Positions 1 to 5,725 of a stretch of 10,874 nt of DNA are shown piece by piece; position 1 is the stretch's first letter; each line of letters opens with the position of its first letter. Position numbers and translations under genes: made by a program. Under the pieces are notes generated by a model, which was given only the letters and a program-made list of their open reading frames with translations, ran no database searches and was not told where the DNA came from. The stretch covers positions 1 to 10,874 of the forward strand of contig QHQV01000317.1 of NCBI GenBank assembly GCA_003219945.1, given 5' to 3'. This DNA comes from Verrucomicrobiota bacterium (GTDB lineage Bacteria; Verrucomicrobiota; Verrucomicrobiia; Chthoniobacterales; UBA10450).

Positions 1-32
1 TGTCCTCAGCGGATTTCTGACTGTTGAAGGTT

Positions 33-56
33 GTGCGCTCAGAGAGCGCACGCTAC
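33..56 (+). repeat. Palindromic repeat, copy 1 (hairpin plus GCTACA tail)
   Basis: Perfect 8-bp inverted repeat GTGCGCTC / GAGCGCAC (33-40 and 44-51) with loop AGA, followed by GCTACA (the last A of which is base 57). The same layout (arm, AGA, arm, GCTACA) recurs at 5831-5853 with one arm mismatch, so this looks like a dispersed REP-like element and not a one-off hairpin. It is not followed by a T-run, so it is not an obvious intrinsic terminator for a gene to the left. Bases 1-32 are too short to assign to any gene. Confidence 0.6.
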
Positions 57-62
57 AGGGAC

Positions 63-104
63 GAGCCAGAGCAACAGCAGGAACAGGAGCAAGAGGAAGA
101 GGAA
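63..104 (+). repeat. Degenerate hexamer tandem array, purine-rich
   Basis: Seven consecutive 6-bp units of general form GAGSAA: GAGCCA, GAGCAA, CAGCAG, GAACAG, GAGCAA, GAGGAA, GAGGAA. The units are diverged, so the array looks old and is probably not slipping actively. It ends 4 bp before the GTG start of the GH15 gene, and its last two units double as that gene's ribosome-binding region. Confidence 0.6.
98..103 (+). promoter_or_regulatory. Shine-Dalgarno site for the GH15 gene
   Basis: AGAGGA lies 5 bp before the GTG at 109. It is the best ribosome-binding match in the window and supports the GTG start. It is formed by the end of the hexamer array. Confidence 0.6.
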
Positions 105-108
105 TTAA

Positions 109-1917
109 GTGGCGAAAGAAAATACAAAAATCGAGGACTACGCGTTCCTTAGTGATACTCAGACAGGCGCGCTGGTGAGTCGCGACGGCTGCGTAGACTG
201 GCTTTGTTTCCCGCGGTTCGATTCCGGCGCGTGTTTCGCGTCGCTGCTCGGGGAGAAGGAAAACGGGCACTGGCGGTTTTTTCCTGACGAAGAGGTAACA
301 GCCGTTCGTCGCCGTTACCGTGGCGAAACGCTCATCCTGGAAACAGAATTGGAAACGAAAGATGGGGCGGTGCGCCTGATCGATTTCATGCCGCCGCGCG
401 GCGAGAACCCGGACATCATCCGCATCATCGAAGGCTTGCGCGGGAAAGTCTCGATGCAGATGGAACTGATTATCCGGTTCGATTACGGGCACATCGTACC
501 ATGGGTGCGGCGGCGTCAGCGCTTCGATGGTCTCGAAGCAATTGCCGGTCCTGACGGTTTGATCTTACGAACGCCGGTTGAGATGCGTGGCAAAGATTTG
601 ACGACTGTAGCCGAGTTTACGGTCGCAAAAGGCGATCGCATTCCCTTCGTACTTACGTGGTTCGCCTCTCACACTGATCCGCCTAGAAAGATCAATCCCG
701 AGCACGCATTGCACGACACGGAAGTATTTTGGGGAGATTGGGCGAAACAATTTCAAAGCGAAGGAAAATGGCGCGATGCGATAGTGCGCTCACTCATAAC
801 GCTCAAAGGATTGACCTATGCGCCAACTGGCGGGTTGGTTGCGGCGCTTACCACTTCATTGCCAGAGAAAATCGGAGGAGTTCGCAACTGGGATTATCGC
901 TACTGCTGGTTGCGAGATGCGGCGCTGATTTTGCTCGTGTTACTCCGCGCAGGATATCGCGAGGAGGCGAAATCCTGGCGGGAATGGCTTCTGCGCGCCA
1001 TCGCCGGCAGCCCGGCGCAAATGCAAACGATCTACGGCGTGAGCGGCGAACGCCGACTTATTGAACATGAGATTTCGTGGCTCTCAGGATATGAAAATTC
1101 GCGGCCGGTGCGGGTAGGCAATGCGGCTTCCAACCAGTTTCAGCTCGACGTGTATGGCGAAGTATTAGCCGCGGTATGGCAGGGCGATTGTGCCGGAATC
1201 AAAATGACCGAGCCCGACTGGTCGCTTATGGTCGCGATAATGAAGTTTCTGGAGTCGCATTGGCAGGAGCCGGACGAAGGAATTTGGGAAGTCCGCGGCG
1301 GCCGGCAGCAGTTTACTCACTCAAAAATGATGGCTTGGCTGGCATTCGATCGCGCAATCAAGTTAGTCGAAGATTGTGAGTGCGCGGCATACGAGCACTT
1401 CGATCGCTGGCAAAAAGTTCGGGATCAAATTCACGCACAAGTTTGCGACAAAGCATACAACCCCAAAAAAAAGGCATTCACGCAGGTTTACGGGTCCGAA
1501 GCACTCGACGCGAGCCTGCTTACAATCCCGCTGGTCGGTTTTCTGCCGCTCACTGACGAACGTGTTCGGGGCACGGTTGAGGCAATTGAACGCGAACTGA
1601 TGCAGGATGGTTTTGTTCTACGCTATCGGCCACAGGAAACGGGCGTGGATGGATTGCCAGGCACCGAAGGAGTATTTCTTCCATGCTCGTTTTGGCTGGC
1701 GGATTGCTGGCACCTGTTAGGCCGAAAAAAAGAGGCACGCGAATTGTTCGAGCGATTGCTCGATGTGCGCAACGATCTCGGCCTGCTCTCGGAAGAGTAC
1801 GACCCCCGCGCAAAGCGTCAGCTTGGAAATTTTCCTCAGGCCTTCTCGCACGTCGCGTTGGTAAGTTGCGCTCGAATTCTCGGCGATGAAGACAGGCTCC
1901 TAGCTCGGGGTGATTAA
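109..1917 (+). CDS. Glycoside hydrolase family 15 protein (glucoamylase/trehalase-like)
   Basis: 602-aa protein with the usual length and full architecture of bacterial GH15 enzymes. An N-terminal beta-sandwich domain (about 1-215) opens with the family signature IEDYAFLSDTQTGALVSRDG (8-27) and DWLCFPRFDS (30-39). An (alpha/alpha)6-barrel catalytic domain (about 220-590) follows. It contains RNWDYRYCWLRDA (259-271), GIWEVRG (391-397, with E394 the probable general acid), FTHSKMMAW (402-410), and GTEGVFLPCSFW (518-529, with E520 the probable general base). The C-terminal RQLGNFPQAFSHVAL is also family-typical. GH15 enzymes invert the anomeric centre while releasing glucose from alpha-glucans, or from trehalose in the mycobacterial-type branch this resembles. 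Sequence alone does not settle the substrate. No signal peptide is seen, so it is probably cytoplasmic. GTG start is backed by a Shine-Dalgarno site 5 bp upstream. It is monocistronic and convergent with the CNNM operon. Confidence 0.93.
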   Translation: MAKENTKIEDYAFLSDTQTGALVSRDGCVDWLCFPRFDSGACFASLLGEKENGHWRFFPDEEVTAVRRRYRGETLILETELETKDGAVRLIDFMPPRGENPDIIRIIEGLRGKVSMQMELIIRFDYGHIVPWVRRRQRFDGLEAIAGPDGLILRTPVEMRGKDLTTVAEFTVAKGDRIPFVLTWFASHTDPPRKINPEHALHDTEVFWGDWAKQFQSEGKWRDAIVRSLITLKGLTYAPTGGLVAALTTSLPEKIGGVRNWDYRYCWLRDAALILLVLLRAGYREEAKSWREWLLRAIAGSPAQMQTIYGVSGERRLIEHEISWLSGYENSRPVRVGNAASNQFQLDVYGEVLAAVWQGDCAGIKMTEPDWSLMVAIMKFLESHWQEPDEGIWEVRGGRQQFTHSKMMAWLAFDRAIKLVEDCECAAYEHFDRWQKVRDQIHAQVCDKAYNPKKKAFTQVYGSEALDASLLTIPLVGFLPLTDERVRGTVEAIERELMQDGFVLRYRPQETGVDGLPGTEGVFLPCSFWLADCWHLLGRKKEARELFERLLDVRNDLGLLSEEYDPRAKRQLGNFPQAFSHVALVSCARILGDEDRLLARGD

Positions 1918-1928
1918 AGCCAACGAAC

Positions 1929-1990
1929 GGCGGTCTCTAGTCTGCCGCCTTCGACGGGCGGATTGGAAACCGCGCCTCTTTCAGTTTTTT
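1929..1990 (+). terminator. Hairpin cluster in convergent gap; possible terminator
   Basis: Overlapping GC-rich stems lie between the two convergent stop codons. GGCGG (1929-1933) can pair with CCGCC (1945-1949). That same CCGCC can pair instead with GGCGG (1957-1961). GCGG / CCGC (1958-1961 and 1970-1973) closes a third stem with one A-A mismatch. A run TTTTTT follows at about 1985-1990, 12 bp past the last stem. That spacing is long for a classical intrinsic terminator of the GH15 transcript. The competing stems also fit a palindromic repeat element. The two readings are not exclusive. Confidence 0.4.
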
Positions 1991-1993
1991 ACG

Positions 1994-2953
1994 CTAAGCG
2001 TTGCCCGCAGAAACGAGGCGGCGAACTAAATCCTCGATGGCTACAATCCCGCGAAAGTTGTTCTTTCGATCGACGACAGCCGCCAGACCGAGCCGCGCCC
2101 CGCGCAATTGCTGCATGACGCGATAGGTCGGTTCATCGTCCGTAGTCGTTACAATGCGTCGCACGTATTCCCCCAGCGGTTTCTGTCCATTCCGTTCGAG
2201 CAGAATGTCCATAACATTGACGAGTCCGGCCGGTTGACCGTCAGGGGCAAGCACGGGCAAACGATCAAGACCGGTAGAAGCGCTAAGCTCGAGCGCTTCC
2301 TTTGTTGATGCGCCGGACTGTAGCGCGGCAACTTTCGCCGAGGGCAACATCACATCGCCGACCTTAGAGCCGCGAAAGTCAACAACACTGTGAATCATCG
2401 CGCGCTCCGTTGCAGTAAGAGCACCCTCACGCTCACTTTCGCTTGTGATCTGTTTCACTTCCTCGCGCCCTGCAAAAAGGCGACCGCGTTTCCCGGCGTG
2501 ACCTGGCAGGAGTAGCTTGCCTACTCGCGCGCCGAGTTCGAGGAAAGGCGAAAATAAAATGGACGTGAATTCGAGCACGCCGCCAAGCCGTGCCAGCGCG
2601 CGAAACGGAAATCGCCGGAACAGCGATTTCGGGAGAACCGACAACACAAAAAGATAAACTGGAAGCGTAATGACCAATGCGAAGAAGAATCCGGCATAGC
2701 CGTACCGACGAACCAGTTGGCTAGTCAGCAAGAGCAGAGCAACGATATCCGCTGCATTGGTTACGAGCAGAACTGTCGCCAGTAGGCGTTCCGGGTGCTT
2801 AAGCAGGCGGTTCAACTGCAGAGCCGCCGGCACGCGGCGCTTCACATTTTGTCGTAATCGCACTGGATCGATCGACAGCAAGCCGCTTTCGATTCCATTA
2901 AAGAAAAACGAAATGATCCAGCAGCAAACGATCATGATGATTGGGCTCGTCAC
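1994..2953 (-). CDS. CNNM/DUF21 and CBS-pair membrane protein, short paralogue
   Basis: 319-aa protein of the CNNM/CorC (so-called hemolysin) family, which is linked to Mg2+ and other divalent-cation export. A DUF21 membrane domain comes first, with hydrophobic segments at about 3-20, 57-80, 86-108 and 125-148. A CBS pair follows at about 200-315; the ends of its two repeats are visible as GLVNVMDILL (243-252) and GIVAIEDLVRRLV (302-314). It stops there and lacks the C-terminal CorC_HlyC domain that its upstream neighbour keeps. The acidic residue of the usual GE-x-x-PK motif in the membrane domain is Ser105 here (LSVLPKS), so cation handling may be altered. Its GTG start overlaps the stop of the upstream gene as GTGA (2950-2953), which implies translational coupling. 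Family assignment is firm; transport function is inferred. Confidence 0.85.
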   Translation of the reverse strand: MTSPIIMIVCCWIISFFFNGIESGLLSIDPVRLRQNVKRRVPAALQLNRLLKHPERLLATVLLVTNAADIVALLLLTSQLVRRYGYAGFFFALVITLPVYLFVLSVLPKSLFRRFPFRALARLGGVLEFTSILFSPFLELGARVGKLLLPGHAGKRGRLFAGREEVKQITSESEREGALTATERAMIHSVVDFRGSKVGDVMLPSAKVAALQSGASTKEALELSASTGLDRLPVLAPDGQPAGLVNVMDILLERNGQKPLGEYVRRIVTTTDDEPTYRVMQQLRGARLGLAAVVDRKNNFRGIVAIEDLVRRLVSAGNA

Positions 2954-4215
2954 GCCACCTCCTCGAATGCGTTTGTGGTTCTCTCCAGCACGACTTCTTC
3001 GATTCTCTTGCGCGCGGCACGACGGACAGTGATCGCGAGGCCCGGGATCTTGAGTTTCGTTCCGGAAGACGGCACATGCCCCAGCCGTGTGAAAACAAAT
3101 CCACCGATGGTGTCGATTCCTTCGGCGTCAATTTGAAACCCGAGATGTTCGGTCAAATCATCCAGACGCGCGTTGCCGCTCACGAGAAACTTGCCATTGC
3201 CGAGCGGCTCGATATAAAACACCGAGCCGTCCCGCGGCACGGTCCCGCTGAGAATTTCGTCGACGATATCGTCCATGGTTATGATTCCTTCGGTGCCGCC
3301 GAATTCGTCAATGACGACGCCCATGCCCTGCGGATGCGTCAGAAAGAGCTTGAGCAATTCCAGCGCGCGCATCGTCTCCGGGATGAACGAAGGAGCGATC
3401 AGTTTCTCGGTGTAATGTTCCGATGGATCGAGCAGGAAGAGTTTTACGTCGATAATCCCGAGGATTTGATCAGGCGTATCGGCATAAACGGGGACGCGCC
3501 GATGTCGTTTATCTTTTAAACGCACGATTGCTTCCTCGTTAGTTAAATCATCCGGCAGCATGAAACTGTCCACGCGCGGCGTCATGCAATCCTTTGCCGT
3601 TCGATCACCGAGCTTGATGATTTCCTGGATCATTTCGGCTTCGCCTTCGTACAACGTGCCTTCCTCTTCACCGATCTGAAGCAGCGTTCCCAATTCCTCG
3701 TCGCTTAAACGCGGTCGACTGCCAAGATGTGCTGGCGTGAAACGAGCGATCACATAATCGCTCACCGACTCGAGTCCGCGGCCGATGCGATCAAGAAACG
3801 GCATCGCGACTTGCAAGGTGAAAGCGCCGATAACTGAAAGCTTTGACGGCGCCGCGAGGGCAACCAGTTTCGGCACCAAATCGCAGAGCAACACCACGAT
3901 GGCAAAGATCAGGATGCCGGTCAACCATTGTGGGACGCTCCCCGCAAGGGGGCCTTCCCACAGGAAAAAAAGACACAATACGACCAGCAGCACGTTGACT
4001 AACCCGTCTCCCAGCAGCAGCACATTCAAAACGTGGCGCGGATTTTCGCGGAAAATCTGTATGAAATTCGTAAGCCCCGTATGATTTTCTTCCAGACGGC
4101 GCAGCTGATGCGGCTTCAGCAAAAAGAGCGCTGTTTCCACTCTGGAAAACAACGCGGAGCAGAAGATCAAAATGCCGAGGGCGCCCAGCACAACAGCCAG
4201 AGTAAGGGCACTCAT
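2950..4215 (-). CDS. CNNM/CorC-type hemolysin-family protein, full length
   Basis: 421-aa inner-membrane protein with the complete family layout. The DUF21/CNNM membrane domain (about 1-165) carries LFSRVETALF (22-31) and hydrophobic segments at about 4-24, 62-86, 98-120 and 125-142. The acidic linker SDEELGTLLQIGEEEGTLYE (171-190) leads into a CBS pair (about 207-325). The CBS pair shows DCMTPRVD (209-216) and the hallmark VVIDEFGGTEGIITMDDIVDE (300-320). A CorC_HlyC C-terminal domain (about 333-410) contains GNARLDDL. Family members are implicated in Mg2+ or Co2+ efflux and salt tolerance; the hemolysin name is historical. The usual GE-x-x-PK of the membrane domain reads CDLVPK, with Asp112 replacing Glu. 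It is the first gene of a two-gene operon. The ATG start at 4215 has no clear Shine-Dalgarno site. Confidence 0.92.
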   Translation of the reverse strand: MSALTLAVVLGALGILIFCSALFSRVETALFLLKPHQLRRLEENHTGLTNFIQIFRENPRHVLNVLLLGDGLVNVLLVVLCLFFLWEGPLAGSVPQWLTGILIFAIVVLLCDLVPKLVALAAPSKLSVIGAFTLQVAMPFLDRIGRGLESVSDYVIARFTPAHLGSRPRLSDEELGTLLQIGEEEGTLYEGEAEMIQEIIKLGDRTAKDCMTPRVDSFMLPDDLTNEEAIVRLKDKRHRRVPVYADTPDQILGIIDVKLFLLDPSEHYTEKLIAPSFIPETMRALELLKLFLTHPQGMGVVIDEFGGTEGIITMDDIVDEILSGTVPRDGSVFYIEPLGNGKFLVSGNARLDDLTEHLGFQIDAEGIDTIGGFVFTRLGHVPSSGTKLKIPGLAITVRRAARKRIEEVVLERTTNAFEEVA

Positions 4216-4353
4216 TTTTGCGGCACTAAAACCCGCGCACCTTGCGTGGCCTTTTCGGCGCGAAGGACAGGAGAGGGAGGACGACGTCCCTCGGAAGAGT
4301 TGGTGGTTAGTGGTTTGCTCATCCTCTGAGCCGCAAGCAAGTTAAAGCTCCCG
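4216..4353. other. Divergent intergenic region between CNNM operon and DUF309 gene
   Basis: 138 bp that must hold the promoters of both flanking genes, but no convincing -35/-10 pair is visible on either strand. Two hairpins are present. CCTTTTCGGCGCGAAGG (4250-4266) has core stem TTCG / CGAA. GAGGGA / TCCCTC (4273-4278 and 4287-4292) encloses an alternative inner stem GGAC / GTCC. Neither is followed by a T-run. They could be operator-like or repeat remnants. Confidence 0.4.
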
Positions 4354-4824
4354 ATGAACAAACGCGAGAGGATTTCACAGTGGCTGACCGAAGCGACTGG
4401 GGAAGATGTGAAACCGCACCAGGCAGACGTGGAAAAACATCCGTATTACCGCGCGTTTTTTCGTTGCTGGAACGAGCAGCGGTACTATGAGGCGCACGAT
4501 GTCCTGGAACAGCTTTGGCTCAACACCAAATCGCCCGACGGCAACTTCTTCAAGGGATTGATTCAGGCGGCCGGCGCCTTCGTTCATCTGCAAAAGCACT
4601 TTGAATATCCGTCGCACGTTAAGCACAGCAGGCGCTTGTCTCCCGCCGTGCGTTTGTTTCGGCTAGCGCAGAGAAATCTGGCGAGCTTCGCGCCGTGGCA
4701 TCACGGGCTGGATGTTGCGGCACTTTGCCAGCTTTTGAGTCGGTACGGCGATGAGATCATCGTATCGGATTACACAATCAATCCTTGGTCACCGGAAACC
4801 GCGCCGGAGTTGCAGTTACGATAA
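4354..4824 (+). CDS. DUF309 domain-containing protein
   Basis: 156-aa soluble, mostly helical protein recognised as DUF309 by its core. RYYEAHDVLEQLWL (43-56) is followed by FFKGLIQAAGAFVHLQK (65-81), the two helices that carry the family signature (EAHEvLE.lW and f.qGLIq.Aaa..h). The N-terminal 30 residues and the C-terminal 35, ending in an extended NPWSPETAPELQLR, lie outside the core. There is no signal peptide or membrane segment. The biochemical role of DUF309 is not established, and I assign none. The ATG start is chosen because an in-frame TAA lies just upstream, in GTTAAAG; no Shine-Dalgarno site is evident. It stands alone, divergent from the CNNM operon and convergent with the TauE gene. 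Confidence 0.85.
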   Translation: MNKRERISQWLTEATGEDVKPHQADVEKHPYYRAFFRCWNEQRYYEAHDVLEQLWLNTKSPDGNFFKGLIQAAGAFVHLQKHFEYPSHVKHSRRLSPAVRLFRLAQRNLASFAPWHHGLDVAALCQLLSRYGDEIIVSDYTINPWSPETAPELQLR

Positions 4825-4832
4825 GGTAGGGC

Positions 4833-4871
4833 CGGTTCACCCGAACCGCCCATGCGATTGAGGTCAATCGC
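4833..4871. terminator. Two tandem hairpins in a convergent gap; probable bidirectional terminator region
   Basis: Between the DUF309 stop (4824) and the TauE stop (4874) lie two perfect stems. CGGTTC / GAACCG (4833-4838 and 4843-4848) has loop ACCC. GCGATTGA / TCAATCGC (4854-4861 and 4864-4871) has an 8-bp stem and a GG loop too tight to form in full, so it would open to about 7 bp. There is no T-run on either side. The position fits shared termination of both genes; the mechanism is not visible. Confidence 0.45.
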
Positions 4872-4873
4872 CT

Positions 4874-5653
4874 CTATCTCGTGAAGATCAATTTGATCCC
4901 CGCAATGATCAGCACTGTCGCAAGGCAAAGCGAGATTAAGCGGACGGCGAAACGCCTGCTCCCCAGATGCGAGCCGATAATGCCGCCGATAATTGCCGCC
5001 GCTGCGAGAATGAATCCGAGCGAAGGTATCGTGCGTACCTTTGTGAAGTATCCAACCAGTCCGGCGATCGAGTTGACCCAGATGAATAGCGCTGACACGG
5101 CGGCGGCTTGCCGAATGTGAGCCCAGCGACAAAAAAGCAGGACCGGCGTGAGAAAAATTCCGCCTCCAGTTCCGGTCAATCCTGCAAGGAATCCGAGCGC
5201 TGCGCCCACGCTTATCGCGACCGGTTGCGACGGAGCAGATGTTTGCGGCGGATCGCTACGGCGAACCAGTAATCGCGCCGCGGAGAACAGCAGCACAACA
5301 CCGATGAGAATCTTCAGGACCGAAGCGGACGGCTGCAAATAACCACCGAGATATGCTGCCGGAATGGAGAGCAGCGCGAATGGCCAAAACAACTTCCACG
5401 AGAAATACCCGGCGCGCCAAAACTGGAATGTGCCGATGGACGCGACCAAAATGTTCAGCACAAGGGCAGTGGGACGAATGACGATGGGCACAATTCCAAA
5501 CAACGTCATCGTTGCGATGTAACCTGACGCACCGGCATGACCGACCGACGAGTAAAGTAAAGCGATTACTCCGATGGCGAGGAAAAGAAGAACGAGGTGC
5601 GTCGTGTCCACCGAAGCAGGAATGCCGAATGCCCAATGACAAATCAACGACAA
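4874..5653 (-). CDS. TauE/SafE (TSUP) family membrane permease
   Basis: 259-aa very hydrophobic protein with the two-fold repeat of TSUP transporters. The first half holds LLYSSVGHAGASGYIA (32-47) and RPTALVLNILVASIGT (60-75). The second opens with GFLAGLTGTGGGIFLTP (154-170). About eight membrane segments are expected, with a polar loop (131-145) between the halves. The family exports sulfite or organosulfonate-type anions, or takes up sulfur compounds; the substrate here is unknown and the neighbours give no sulfur context. The longest frame begins with TTG at 5653, but its first eleven codons are a translation of the heptamer repeat at 5621-5660. The GTG at 5611 (residue 15, giving VDTTHLVLLF) starts just before the first membrane helix and is at least as likely. 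Neither start has a Shine-Dalgarno site. Confidence 0.88.
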   Translation of the reverse strand: MSLICHWAFGIPASVDTTHLVLLFLAIGVIALLYSSVGHAGASGYIATMTLFGIVPIVIRPTALVLNILVASIGTFQFWRAGYFSWKLFWPFALLSIPAAYLGGYLQPSASVLKILIGVVLLFSAARLLVRRSDPPQTSAPSQPVAISVGAALGFLAGLTGTGGGIFLTPVLLFCRWAHIRQAAAVSALFIWVNSIAGLVGYFTKVRTIPSLGFILAAAAIIGGIIGSHLGSRRFAVRLISLCLATVLIIAGIKLIFTR

Positions 5654-5660
5654 ATGACAA
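5621..5660. repeat. Degenerate heptamer tandem repeat (AATGMCN type)
   Basis: Reading the + strand: AATGCCG, AATGCCC, AATGACA, then AATCAAC, GACA and AATGACA. On the - strand this is the repeating phrase TGTCATT / GGCATTC. It overlaps the longest possible start of the TauE gene. Confidence 0.55.
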
Positions 5661-5672
5661 AAGGGCGTGATT

Positions 5673-5696
5673 CGTTAGATCGTTACATTGTTACAT
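5673..5696. repeat. Octamer tandem repeat (CGTTACAT type)
   Basis: Three adjacent 8-bp units: CGTTAGAT, CGTTACAT, TGTTACAT. More degenerate related pieces (CCGATTTG, CGGTTTAAT, CGTTCAACGATT) continue to about 5725. It sits in the divergent gap between the TauE and DUF255 genes. Confidence 0.55.
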
Positions 5697-5710
5697 CCGA
5701 TTTGCGGTTT

Positions 5711-5725
5711 AATCGTTCAACGATT
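5711..5725. repeat. Perfect inverted repeat AATCGTT-C-AACGATT
   Basis: A 7-bp perfect dyad with a single central base ends at the first base of the longest DUF255 start codon. It could be an operator or a product of the neighbouring octamer repeat, whose unit also contains CGTT. Confidence 0.45.

Noticed and set aside
63..104. Glu/Gln-rich coding segment (frame 3) from the purine-rich array
   Set aside because: The frame has no credible start or continuation, whereas the downstream GTG frame is a clear GH15 gene; the pattern is better explained as a hexamer repeat.
2941..3519. Long open frame on the + strand opposite the CNNM gene
   Set aside because: It lies wholly antisense to a gene with clear family motifs, has no recognisable domain, and its openness follows from codon bias on the other strand.
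1994..4215. Haemolytic toxin function suggested by the hemolysin name
   Set aside because: The domains are DUF21 plus a CBS pair, a cation-transport family; nothing indicates a cytolysin.
4354..5653. A new defence or sulfur-metabolism island formed by the DUF309 and TauE genes
   Set aside because: The two genes are convergent with hairpins between them, so they are not an operon, and no nuclease, sulfur enzyme or mobility gene is nearby.
5621..5696. CRISPR-like array in the repeated gap
   Set aside because: Units are 7-8 bp and directly adjacent, with no spacers, and no cas genes are present.
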